Shown in pieces: positions 19,068-29,649 of a stretch of 43,487 nt of DNA (within the stretch, counting starts at the first letter, position 1; the number at the start of each line of letters is the position of its first letter). The notes under the pieces are model-generated. The model had not been told where the DNA came from, ran no database searches, and saw only the letters and a list, made by a program, of their open reading frames with translations. The position numbers were made by a program, and so were the translations under genes. This DNA is from Gnetum montanum (taxonomy: Eukaryota; Streptophyta; Gnetopsida; Gnetales; Gnetaceae), in the NCBI GenBank assembly GCA_015680685.1, contig MNCI01001909.1, forward strand, positions 58,710-102,196, written 5' to 3'.

Positions 19068-22065
19068 CTTTCTGTTGGCACATTTGGCCATTACATGGAG
19101 CAGTTGGAATATTTTGTTCATTTGGAATGTTTTGTTCGAAATATGAGCAAAATCCCTGGTTGAAAATTTGCAGTCTAGTATTGTGAGTAATGGGTATTCT
19201 TGGAGAAGAAAGCCTGGTAAATAATCTTGATGATTAAAGCCTTTTTGAGAAGTAAATTAAAGTGTCAAGTTATTTTCTAAAGTGAAGGTTGGAATAAAAA
19301 GAAGAGAAGGATTATTTACCACAAGAAAGCAATATATGGACAAAATAAACAACACCGTGGGTAGTGAATTATCCAAAATTGGCTAAAGAGTTCAACTAGT
19401 TTTGAATTTGTAATTGTCAAAGGGTGTAAAGGTTTCTGTATTAAAAAAAAATCTGAATTCACGTATGATCCGAGACCCATACGCTGCTAGAAAAACGAAA
19501 CCAGAGAAAAACAAAAACAAAAAACAAAACTGAATGTCGTCGTATTGAGGTTCTTCCTTCTGCTTGTTGGTTCTGGACTACACCCACATACCCACCGGAG
19601 CTATATTGCCGACTCGTCAGATGCCAAATCTAAGTTCGGGAAGTGCGTGGAAGGCCCTTCTTGCACCGATGAGCTGTTTTCATAGGAGTTTCAGGCCGCA
19701 AACGCGTAAAAAAATCGGACAGAACTGAGGCCAATAGAAGGCGAGGGCAGAACGTAGGGATTCAACAACAAAAATCAAAATCTTCTGTATACAGTACACG
19801 GAGAAAGATGCCCTGTTTTGTTCAAGTCTTGATTTTATTCACAGAACGCCATAGCAATTTTAGCAACCGATTCATAACACATTCAGCAACAGCAATAGCG
19901 GAGACAGGCGAAAAAAAGAGAACCCAAAAAAATGCAGGAAGTCCTAAACTAATTTTGGGAGCAAAATAGAAAAATTTCTGGCAATTGAAACCCTCTGTTT
20001 GGGGCGCATTGTTCTTCAAAAAAAAACCCCTTTCTTCTCCAGCACGCGACGGTAGAGTCAGATTGCAATTGCAGAGCCTTCCCCCGCGGTGATCATCGGT
20101 TACGATTTTGCAGGGCCTTATTGTGCGGAGGAAGTTTGAATCTGCGGTTTTAGATGATGTTGCATTTTGAATCTTGGTTCAAACATGTGTCAAATCTTAC
20201 AGGTTCTGTGCAGAAATAAGAGAAAGACTGTTGTCCTGGAACTGTGATGGAGCCTCCACGCAGAAGACAAGAAAAATCGTTTACGGACATAACTTTGTCA
20301 CTTTTGATAACTTCTGCCGCTCAAAGCATATGGTTAAAATGGAATATAAATTAACCAACAATATATATATGTATATATATATATATATATCCATAGCATG
20401 AAGTACTCATTGTATGAAGCCTTGATTTAGAGACTTGCCTTCAATTATCCCAAGTCATAACAACTATTATTTTAAAACATATAAATTACTACCCATTATA
20501 AATTTGCAATATTAATTATCCCATTTAATGTTACATTACATTAATGTTAGCATAAAATTCTCCTAATTTTATGCATAACTTCCTAACTCCCTAACTACAT
20601 AACTTTCTCCTAGCTTGTTGGGCAAGTAATTTTCTAATTGGTTAGTCAAGTTACTTGAGAGAAAAGTTAGGAGAGATATTTTTGATATTTGTGGGATATT
20701 TTGATTTTGTAACTTCCCTACCTACCTTTGAACCCTATAAAAAGGCTTCAGGGGTCAAGGAGGAAGGAGGATCTCATTTATTTTTTGGAAAAAAAAAACA
20801 CCACATTGGGACTTCTCACATCACACTTGGGGTCTCATACATCACATTTTGAAGGCTACTAGTTAGCACTTGGGCTCTCACTTGGAGACAATTTGAGTCT
20901 TGGGGAGAAGAGCATTTTGTAAAGAAGAAGTTTTGATGATTGCTTGCAAGATGGCTTGCTAGAATAAAGATTTCAGCCTCTTTGTCATGGTCCTATGAGT
21001 TATGCATTTCATTTTTTGTTTTGTTTAAATTGTTTAGCTAGTGGTTTAGATAGTATCATCCTTGGCAAATAATTTTGGGATTTTTAGATTGCTCTTATCG
21101 TTCTTGTTGCCTGATACGAACTTTCTATTAAAATTTTTCCATAGAAGCGCTTGTGTTTAAAAGCCTTAAGAGCATTTTAGTAGTAAATTTTATTATTGTG
21201 CAACGTGTGGGAACTGCTATTGGGATTGTTGTAAGAGAGCCTCTGTTTGTAGTCACGCCGTTGAACAATTCAGTAGTCGAGAGGGTTCAGAAAATCTTTG
21301 GTATTTTGATGGGACCAGAATAGCTTCTTTTTATCTTTAAAGTGAATTCTCGTGGTATTTCAATCAGAAATTGTCAAGTCTTTTAAAGGTTCTGTTTGAA
21401 TGCAATCGTTGACATCTATTATCTAGTCAAAATGGAGTCTCGTACGTGGTAGTTTACGCAGCAATTTTTGGTAGCATAATAGGATTGTCTTGAAGATATT
21501 GCTTGTTTGAGCCTTGGAAGTTTGAACAATTCGTAGATATTGAATTTGGGATAGCTTTATTGCGAAGTGTTTACTCATGTCATTTTACCTTGTTGAAATA
21601 TTTGAGGTCTACACAAATCTGCTTTCATTTCTTTTCTATCTATTTCCATCAAATCTTGCTCTATTTCTAGTTTTCTTGTGGAACTATCTCTTTCTCTAGG
21701 GAAAATTAGGAGTAGATTGTAGAGTTGTGCTCAAATGTTTTTGCAAAATTTTATTTGTTACAAGTAGGTATTATAAGGACCATGTAGACTAGGCAGTTGA
21801 ACAAGATAGGAAACTTTCAACAACTCACAGTACTTGGCAAAGTTGGCTGAATCTCTTTAAAGTAAGTCATTTGTAGTTCACATACAATGCAATCATTACA
21901 TTTCTCACAACCGCACACCACAACAGCACATACACATACTCACATTAACTACTGAGTTCATTTGGAGGTATCTGGGCCTTGGTGTTGCCAGAGACCAGCA
22001 GGCACCTAAATCCTGTTTGAGGACACTAGTTGGCGGTCGCGTCCCAAACAGTCACCAACACTTTC
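19068..22065. mobile_element. Large LTR-like insertion, probably a giant solo LTR, with CTTTC duplication
   Basis: The inserted unit is 19073-22060 (2988 bp), starting TGTTGGCAC and ending CACCAACA, so the ends form the inverted repeat TGTTGG/CCAACA. It is flanked by CTTTC at 19068-19072 and 22061-22065. A promoter-like TATAAAAA at 20736-20743 and AATAAAG near 20964 fit the U3-R-U5 plan of one LTR. I found no second copy of its ends inside, and no gag or pol. It could alternatively be a non-autonomous element. Orientation is judged plus from the TATA and AATAAA order. Confidence 0.65.
20361..20390. repeat. (AT)n microsatellite
   Basis: Thirty bases of alternating A and T with one G interruption, inside the large LTR-like insertion. 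Confidence 0.9.
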
Positions 22066-23852
22066 TTGTTTTTGTTTTACACCATCGTTCATATTTTTAC
22101 CATTTCTTTGTGTGATTACTTTATTTTGTTCGTCACCCAATAAGTTTTCATGATGGTGGCATGAATAATACCATATTGATTGCTAATGTTTAGGTTTTAC
22201 ATTTGAAATATGATGTTGATATTAAGGTATGGTTCTTTTGATTAAACAGGCAATGAGTCCTCATCATTCATGCATCCATAAAATCCTATGGTCTCCCTTG
22301 GCTTGGAACTGTATAGTCCCTTTCTCTAATAAAATTGTTAACGAATTAGTGATTGGGTATTTCTCAAACTAAGGAAAGACTCAAAAGATGAAAAGGGTGT
22401 GAGTTCGATGTAGTTGTACTAGCTATTCTCTTAGGTCCTTGGATGCTTTTTCCTTGGGTTTTCTACTATTCTTCCATTCATCAAATATCCAGAAGTTGAG
22501 TACATAAAAATAATTCTTTGCATGGTGTGGTTCTCACGTGAAAGAAAACAAGAAATAGTGAGAATTCAAAGCATACCCCTTAGACACAATAATGAACTTG
22601 GGCTACATGCACTGGTTATGGCACTAGAAAGACATGTTACCCATGCCTAAAGGTTCCTTCTAACTAAGGCCCTTTCTCGCTTCCTAATTCTCCATCTCAC
22701 TCTCCTCGGAATGGTGGTGACTTTTTGTAGAGGCATTCTTGTTTCTTTAAGAGGATGGGTTGGCCAAATGTGTTGATGTGAGGTCACTGAATATGGTTTG
22801 TTGAGCTTGGATTTGGAATGAGTTCTACTCAATCACATTAATCATAAAACACACATAAGGGATTTTACACAACCTTGTTCTTGGGTTTCCATTCCATTCT
22901 CTCCTCTCCACCTTTCTTTTCCATTTTTCACCTCATTACTAGTTTTATCATTAGTCTGTATCTTGGTTGATGCATTTTTTTTCCTTGGTTAATTCTTGTG
23001 GGTAAGTTTTCAACTCTTGCTTCCAAATGACATTCCTAGAGCCTACAGACTCTTTGTTTTGTGGGCCTATTAGGGCATCAAGTGCATGAACTTGCTTTGG
23101 GGAGGACCCATTGGCATTCCTTTTTGATGCATTTGTTAACTTCTTGTCCTTAAACGTTTCTTGCAATCAACAATTTTTTTGTTTCATCCCCATCCATGAA
23201 ATCCATTTTATTGGCATTGTCATTGTTGCTTTTTCTCCATATTTCTTATTCCTTATCTTTTTCCATCCTATCGTTAATGGAGGTTCACTCTTAGTCATGG
23301 GAGCCCTGGCACAAATTTTTCAATTTTTCCTAACCCCTACACCTTAGGTTGTCACCAATGTTAAATCTCTAGAATCAGTATCTACCATAACCACAACTTA
23401 GCCAATGCACTTTACATCAAGGCAAGGTATCAATTGCATTGTGATTTATCTACCCTTGCTCATTTGTAACTGTGTTGTGTGTGTAGATGGCAATCATACA
23501 ACAATGGACTAGGCTTGGAGGAAACACTCAGGATGGACCAGAACTGGAGCATTTATTGGTAGCATGGATATGGATAAACAACAGAAGGCACAATCTTGGC
23601 ATCGATAGCAACATGCCTTATTATTTTTCTCTCTCCTTCTCTTCCAGCTGCCAAATAAAGGTTGGATGTCATTTATGTATAGTGTTCACCTCAGTGGTCA
23701 TGGACACTAATGCTATCATGTATTGTATTGTTGATCCATTCACCAAGCACGTTGAGTCTGTCACCCTGTTCCACCATCAATGGTCATTTAGTCAATAATT
23801 CCATACCTTCCCAATATTTTGTAAGGAACACAAGGACAAGTTTTTATTTATT

Positions 23853-23862
23853 CATGGGGGTA
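23853..23862 (+). other. Polypurine tract of element B
   Basis: CATGGGGGTA immediately before the 3' LTR. The same sequence precedes the 3' LTR of C. Confidence 0.75.
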
Positions 23863-24697
23863 TGATGAACCATGATATCGGGACCGCGATATCACATCCA
23901 CAATATTAGGTCCACGATATCAGATCCAACCATGTAGTGTCAGATACTCGATATCGGGGCTTGTCTCCTCGCCTATAAATAAGAGGCAGCACCCTTGGTT
24001 TTCACACTAGATAGTTAGTCCCTTAGCTAAACTCTTACCACTTTTCCCTCCAGAGTTAGAATTATTTCTGCGTGCCCGCAGTAGGAGTCATAGGGTGAAC
24101 GGATCTTTATTCGAGCATTGTGTACCTAAGCACACTTTGTGTACGGCAATAAAGATGAACTTTATGATAAACCTTGTAGCATTCAGAATAGATTAATTAG
24201 TGTTAATTATTATTTAATACTTTCCTAGTTGATTAATGATTTCTCTCACCCTACAACTCTCTTAGCTAAATACACTCAGTACGACCACTTCAAGCATGCG
24301 TGTAGCACTTGGTAACCTAGTGACAATTAGCATTTGGTAATCCTAGCAGCGTTGCACTGGTTTAGGATGTGTAAGGAAAGTGGGAACGGATACTAGTGTT
24401 AGGAGGAATTAGAACTTAGTCAATGAGTAGTTGAATTAGATTAGTTACTTAGTTATCTCTCTCTCCCTCCTTACTAGCGCAGGATATAAAACACATAAAA
24501 GCTATAAAAATCATATGCCTCAAGCTTACTTAACCATACAACCATGACATACAAGTAAGTTTGGGAAGAAAATGATTAACCAACCTGTTATTGTTCCACA
24601 AAAGCGCATAGGCACTTAGTCCTTGGAATTCGACCAAATCATGCGTGAAATGCTCGTATTCGTATGGTTGAGAGTAGGTATACCTCGTTGCTCATCA
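23863..24697 (+). repeat. 3' LTR of element B
   Basis: 835 bp, TGATGAACC to CTCATCA, followed by the CCTAG duplication. TATAAATA at 23974-23981. It has the clearest 14-bp U3 array of the element (23874-23955). Confidence 0.9.
23874..23955 (+). promoter_or_regulatory. 14-bp tandem GATATC array at the start of U3
   Basis: GATATC or a one-to-two-base variant begins at 23874, 23888, 23902 (AATATT), 23916 and 23950. Spacings are 14, 14, 14 and 34 bp. The unit reads approximately GATATCRNRTCCAC. The TATA box follows 24 bp after the first base of the last unit. Confidence 0.75.
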
Positions 24698-24702
24698 CCT
24701 AG
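24698..24702. repeat. Right target-site duplication of element B (CCTAG)
   Basis: Partner of CCTAA at 13697-13701. Confidence 0.7.
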
Positions 24703-24912
24703 AATTACAATCCCATAGCAATGGTAGTGTCCTAAATGTACTTGTTGAAAACCTATCTAACTCACTCCTAGTAAATGGCCAAAGACTTAAGCATTATAAT
24801 CAACATCAGCTAGTAGAACCTAGGGAGAATGAGTTAGTAGAATTAAGTGATCCTAATTACCCTACAAAGGAATCAAAGGATGATAGTGGTAAATTAGAAG
24901 CCAAAATGATAT
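24703..24912 (+). pseudogene. Integrase C-terminus of element D
   Basis: Continues the integrase frame interrupted at 13701. It reads NGSVLNVLVENL, then VNGQRLKHY, the hallmark end of Athila/Tat-type integrases (FKVNGQRLKHY), and an acidic tail with VELSDPN. The frame is open to a stop at about 24911. This half shows few disabling changes, which supports B having inserted when D still had a good frame. Confidence 0.85.
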
Positions 24913-25913
24913 AGAGTAATTTTAGTTTAGATAATTAAATACCTTATTCAATAATGTAAAAATAATTAAAGGATAACCAAAAGTCTACAAATTTTACCCT
25001 GAAAAATGTATAGGATAATAGAAAATTCTATTGTTCATTGGAACTATAAAAAATTTGTTAGAAACATGTTTGGAATGCATAGGAGAAGGACAACTCCCCC
25101 TACCTTGATATAGGTATGTTGAAACCAAAAATCTATCAAAGGATGAGCTTAGGATAAGAAAATAAATGCTAATCAAATACAACTATAGTGGAAGGATAGA
25201 ATAGTAGGGTACAATTAACATAGGAGCTAATCTAAGATCAAGTTAGGGAATGAGTTCATTAAAAGAAATGCATCTTAAATCCTTGAAATATAGGAAATGT
25301 TGAAATCTTGAGATTGTAAGCAATCCTTCCAACTAATGAAGCAAACCATGTGAGAAAAAGTTTAGTCTAGCTAATCCTAGGTGGATCCTCCTAACTAAGT
25401 TGTATGTGCATTTTTACCCAATATGCCATAGCCTAGGTGAATAACTTCTTATGATAAAGTGTATAGGTAGGTGGATTATAGATTTTTCAATAAATTTGAT
25501 TAATAAATTTATTCTTTTATTAATAAATTTTAAAATCATATACAATATAAACCATGAGATGCTAAGTTATACAATAGAAAAGTTTACATAATTAAGAGAC
25601 ATAGCAAAATCAACATCAATAGACATAAGGAAAATTAGGAAAACCTTAGGATTTTAGAATCTCAATGAACATCAATACTTAAATGTCTTGAGAGATCATA
25701 TATTGAAGTATATGAATTCTTCAATTCTAATGGATTTGATAAAAGAATATGCATTCAGTTTATAGATTGTGATATCAATTTCATTAATAAAGTTTGACTA
25801 GAAAATATATAATGATATCAAAGTTCATTGACTAAATCAATGAATTGTGATAATATAAAAATTTTCTTGAGACTCTCATGTCTAAATAACACAAACACGA
25901 TTTAGTTTGATAT
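24913..25913. other. AT-rich spacer between integrase and solo LTR, no gene seen
   Basis: Presumed post-integrase spacer of D. I see no coding similarity on either strand; short ORFs are random-looking. Confidence 0.5.
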
Positions 25914-26880
25914 TGATGAGCATTGAGGCACCCCTTATGCCTGACCATACAAATCATAAGCATTCACACACAATCCAATCAAATTCTATGGATGGGACTA
26001 GTTGTGCATCTAGATCATTATGTCTTGATCACAATTTACTAGCTTCCCACTTGGACTAGTGGTAGCTTCATCACATATGGTTTAGTCCAAAGTGAGGCAT
26101 ATGATAATTGCTAGTGTTTGGCCTTATGCTACTCCTAATGATAATGAAGAAATCAATTATTTAAGCTAATTAGCAATGGAAAGTAAAGTCTAAACTAGCT
26201 TACGTGTGATGAGTGTCTATTCTTAGCTTGTTGTACATGTTCTAAGCCCATGTATCCACTATTGGGATTACCAAGCACTATGCTACTAGGGCAAACCAAG
26301 TAATAATGCTACTAGGGTTACCAAGCAAATACGTGTTTACGCTCAAAACTAGTCATGCTCCTTCTACCAATTCATTAATATGCATGGAAATGTAAATATT
26401 AACTTAGTACATGAAAAGTAAATTGCATGGAAAGTAAATATAATCTAAGTAAAAGTGCTATAATGAATAAGAATCAATCTCGATCTTATTATCGTTCATG
26501 GAATGTGTCGAGGTACATTGCAACTCGAATATGACACTGTACAACTGACTCAAATCCACACTATGGGCACTCATTTACTGCTCTCTAAGACTACAAAATT
26601 TTAGCTACTCTATTGACTAATTAACTCCCAAACCATGTGTCCAAGTGTTATATTTATAGGCCAGCACACATCCCTCGATATTGGATATTAGATAATGTAG
26701 CATGTGATCCGATAATGGATACATGCTATATTGTATCTGATATCGAAGCTAAGATATCAAAGCTAAGATATCTTAGCTAACCAAAAATTGAATTTTTGTC
26801 AAACAGATGTGATATAGCATCAATGATATTACAAATGTGACATAGCATTAGCGATATCCCAGCCAATTGATGATTCATCA
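25914..26880 (-). repeat. Solo LTR of family G
   Basis: Plus-strand edges are TGATGAGCATTGAGGCACCCC and TTCATCA, matching family G LTR ends. No PBS lies to the left and no PPT to the right, so it is a solo LTR formed by recombination. Flanking 5-mers are GATAT (25909-25913) and AATAT (26881-26885), four of five identical. The inverted TATA is TATTTATA at 26651-26658. 967 bp, longer than the other copies because U3 is expanded. It is more diverged than the LTRs of B and C. Confidence 0.7.
26677..26858 (-). promoter_or_regulatory. Expanded 14-bp GATATC arrays in the solo LTR
   Basis: One run starts at 26739, 26753 and 26767 (GATATC followed by RAAGCTAA-like spacers); another at 26811, 26825, 26839 and 26853. 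Every step within a run is 14 bp. Two GATATT copies 7 bp apart, half the period, lie at 26677 and 26684. Confidence 0.75.
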
Positions 26881-26919
26881 AATATGAAAGTATACAATGA
26901 TATTGATCTATATCAAATA

Positions 26920-27810
26920 AATTGATTAACTTAGATACTATAAAAATTTTTCCAAAACACTTGCATGTGAATAGTGTGGACATGGTAAACTTTGACATCA
27001 TATACCTGGTTTCCTCAATGAGGATGACTAGGATAAAAATCATAGAGGCATGGCTTCAAGAATGGTTTGGTCTACCTACAAGTGAAGAGGACATATACAA
27101 GTCAAAGGTAAGCATGGAAGAGAACTATGGGCTCTTCCACCAATTTGTCAATGAGTCTAATTCTAGTAGGGTTTGAGCCAAGGGAGTCCACTTCATGAAC
27201 CTACATCTAGAACATATGATAGTGGCAAAGTTGATTATGATGAATGCCCTGTCATCCACACATACCACCTATGTTCTCAGCTCATCCCTTTGGGTGATGA
27301 AGGTACTGAAACATGGAGAGGAGACCAACTTCACCTACCTTCCTATTAGGTAAATGGTGAATCATTATGATGATGATGCACTTAAAAGGTACTTTCCATT
27401 CATGATTTCAGCAATTTTATGAAAGCTTGGGATGCTGGAGCCTCAAACCAACACAATTTAATTTCATCATCTTGAAGAAAGATACATTGGGAAGATCATT
27501 GATGATATACATCAAGGTTATTCTTTTTAGTAAGGAATCTAACAATTTAGGTTCCATGTTGGCACCAAAGGCTAATGAGATGAGAGAACTCTAGGAAGAA
27601 ATGAGGACTCAAATGTAGGAGGTTCAGTCTAGCAAGTGTGAGATCTTTTCTGTCATGGGGAGGGTAAGCTCTATGCTAATAACATTAGATAATAAAGTGG
27701 TAGACATTAGGTAGAATTTCCATTCACAAATTTGCAATGATGATGAGGGAGTAGAGTCATCTCATTTTGAAAATGAAATGAAAATTGAAGAAGGATCTAA
27801 GGTTTGATCC
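26920..27810 (+). pseudogene. Possible envelope-like (post-pol) ORF of element D
   Basis: The frame 26922-27176 is open for 84 codons (IIEAWLQEWFGLPTSEEDIY), and coding-like sequence with stops continues as GVHFMNLHLEHMIVAKL and later a Glu/Met-rich stretch with NEMREL and EEMRTQ that looks coiled-coil. Athila elements often carry such an ORF after pol, with a conserved plant transposon-protein region and a C-terminal coiled coil. Position and strand fit D. I cannot confirm the family by eye, and no membrane segments are clear. It could be a gag region of another element. Confidence 0.35.
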
Positions 27811-28472
27811 TTTGAATTATTTTGGTTATGTTAGGACCTATTAGACCATTTTTTTATTTAACAAGCTGAGTTTTGGACATGTTTTTGTTTTCATTGTTAT
27901 GGTATATGTAAATCCTTAGTTGTATTATGATGATTGGTAAACATTTAATTTTTATGATTAAATTAAATCATTAAGTTTTCGTGACTACTATTTTGGATGA
28001 GGAAGCAATGGAATTAAATGTTTTTATTTTATTTTTAGGCACTATTTTTGAAGATATAAGTGAATTATAAATTTTTGATTTCTTTAGTACTATTTTTACA
28101 TTTATACTTGGTAGTGGTGAGAATATTTTGAGCAGTGTATTGGCTAGGATATTGAGTTATTGTTTTGTGGTTTGCTTGAGTGATACTGGAGTTAATTGAT
28201 GTAGCATGATTATTAACATAATTCATATATATGTATTTGATATATTTTTTTATCCTTTATTGGCTACACAGTAGACAAAGGCTAGTAGGGAATTGTGATG
28301 AAGCCCCAATTGTCTCTCAAGTTTGATGAAATTAGATAAAAGTTTTATTTTTTTGTGATGCAACCTTATTGAAGTACACCATTTGCTCAGTGGTATGTGA
28401 TAATTATTAATCATCTTTTAAAAGTGATATTTCACAAGATATAGCAATAGTAACAAGGATCAATAAGATATT
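27811..28472. other. AT-rich stretch without a gene
   Basis: Probably post-ORF sequence of D. Nothing assignable on either strand. Confidence 0.5.
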
Positions 28473-28477
28473 GATTT
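28473..28477. repeat. Left target-site duplication of element C (GATTT)
   Basis: Identical to GATTT at 38331-38335. Confidence 0.9.
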
Positions 28478-29260
28478 TGATGAGTGGAGAGGTACCCCTA
28501 CACTCAACCATACGAATACAAGCGTTACATGCATGATCCGGTCAAACTCCAAGGACTAAATGCTTACACGCCTCATGGAACACTTAAGGTTAACCAATCG
28601 TTTTCTTCCTAGACTTACTTGTATTGTCATGGTTGTATGGTTAAGTAAGTCTAAGGTATATGATTTTTATGTCTTTTATCTTTTTATCGCCTATGCTAAG
28701 AGATGAAGGGTGAAGAGACCAAGTAAATAACTTTCACTAACTAAGCTTTAATCGTCCTAGCATCAGTATCCATTCCCACTTACCGTACACACCCTGAACT
28801 AGTGCAACGCTACTGGGATTACCAAACACTATTCATTACTGGGTTACCAAGTGTAGCACATGTGCTCGAAGCAGTTGTACTACATCCACTTAACTAGGAG
28901 TTGAGGGTTGAGAGAGATTAATTATCTAAGAAAGCATTTAAGCATTTAACATTAATTAAATCCTAATTAGCTTAGTCCATGCACTACAAGATTTATCAAA
29001 AAGTTCATCTTTATTTCTGTACACAAATGTGTGCTCAGGTACAATTTGCTCGAATAAAAATCCTTTCACTTTGAGACTCCTACTACGGGCACATGGAAAT
29101 AATTCTATCTCTGGAATGGTAAAACTACTAGAGTTTAGCTAAGGGTCTAGATCTATATGGGGAAACAAGGGAAATCCACCTCTTATTTATAGAACAGGCG
29201 ACAAGCTACGATATTGCATACGCGATATCGCAAGAAACGATGCGATATCGTGTCCCATCA
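28478..29260 (-). repeat. 3' LTR of element C
   Basis: 783 bp; plus-strand edges TGATGAGTGG and TGTCCCATCA. Inverted TATA (TATTTATA) at 29184-29191. GATATC units at 29244, 29224 and 29210 (GATATT), spacing 20 and 14 bp. Confidence 0.95.
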
Positions 29261-29270
29261 TACCCCCATG
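29261..29270 (-). other. Polypurine tract of element C
   Basis: CATGGGGGTA on the minus strand, adjoining the 3' LTR. With its upstream bases it shares 15 nt with the internal tract at 31160-31180. Confidence 0.75.
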
Positions 29271-29379
29271 ACTGAATAAAAACTCGTCCTCTAGTTCCTT
29301 AAAAAATACTGTGAAGGTATGGGATTATTGACTTGAATGAAACTAATGGTGAATGGGATGACATGTGAATGGATCATCG

Positions 29380-29649
29380 TTACAAAATATGACAAAATTT
29401 AGTGTTCACAACAATAAGAGTGAACACTATACACATTTGACATCCAGCCTTATTTGGCAACTGAGAAAGAAGAGAGAAGAGAGAGAAAAGAAGAAGTTTG
29501 TTGCTGCCAATGCCAAGATTGCACTTTTTGTTGTCCATCCATAAGTGTATCATCAATCTCGTTCCTTGCATAACTACTTCAGCACCAGTCCATTCCAAGT
29601 GTTCCCTCCAGATCCAATCTGTTGTTGTATGATTTCCATCTACACACAC
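29380..29649 (-). CDS. Conserved short ORF in post-pol block (C copy)
   Basis: 89 codons, open, beginning MCVDGNHTTTDWIW. It shares the pattern DGNHTT, WIW, H.EW, AEV.MQG, MDN, NLG.GS with the Z copy (1301-1516), then adds a Leu/Ser/Phe-rich hydrophobic segment and a short tail. The codon 5' of the conserved part follows a TGTGTGTAG splice-acceptor-like stretch. Substitutions between Z and C include many amino-acid changes, so selection is not obvious. Function unknown. Confidence 0.25.
   Translation of the reverse strand: MCVDGNHTTTDWIWREHLEWTGAEVVMQGTRLMIHLWMDNKKCNLGIGSNKLLLFSLFSLLSQLPNKAGCQMCIVFTLIVVNTKFCHIL

Larger units (their letters stand above)
18913..23862 (+). repeat. Post-pol block of element B, interrupted by an insertion
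   Basis: 18913-19072 and 22066-23862 together match the post-pol blocks of A and C. The internal polypurine tract is CATGGGGGAGATGG at 18960-18973. Between the two parts lies the 2988-bp insertion with its CTTTC duplications. From 22150 it carries the blocks shared with Z, including a single hairpin unit near 22515-22590 and the GATGGCAATCATAC block near 23486. No long ORF. Confidence 0.8.
13702..24697 (+). mobile_element. Element B: family G Ty3/Gypsy retrotransposon with both LTRs
   Basis: 10,996 bp: 5' LTR, PBS, gag, protease, RT, post-pol block, PPT, 3' LTR. RNase H and integrase are missing through an internal deletion near 18900-18915. The post-pol block carries a 2988-bp LTR-like insertion. 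B lies in the integrase of D. By eye the two LTRs differ at roughly 8 percent of positions over the R/U5 part, mostly transitions, so it is an old insertion. Confidence 0.9.
1987..28477 (+). mobile_element. Host element D: disrupted Athila-type Ty3/Gypsy element containing the other insertions
   Basis: Four plus-strand pieces in Athila order are separated by younger insertions: gag end (1987-2205), integrase (12560-13701), integrase C-terminus (24703-24912) and a possible envelope-like ORF (about 26920-27810). The integrase halves are contiguous once B is removed, which is strong evidence. Joining the gag piece and the envelope-like piece to the same element is inference from order and strand. 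Its protease, RT and RNase H are absent, probably lost in the deletion with its scar near 9735. No LTR could be assigned; the right end may lie beyond C, after 38336. Confidence 0.5.

Noticed and set aside
19822-20019. Minus-strand ORF with a hydrophobic segment as a small membrane protein
   Set aside because: 65 codons in a non-coding LTR-like insertion, with no homology I recognise and no conservation to compare.
20361-20390. AT repeat as a functional element
   Set aside because: Ordinary dinucleotide microsatellite.
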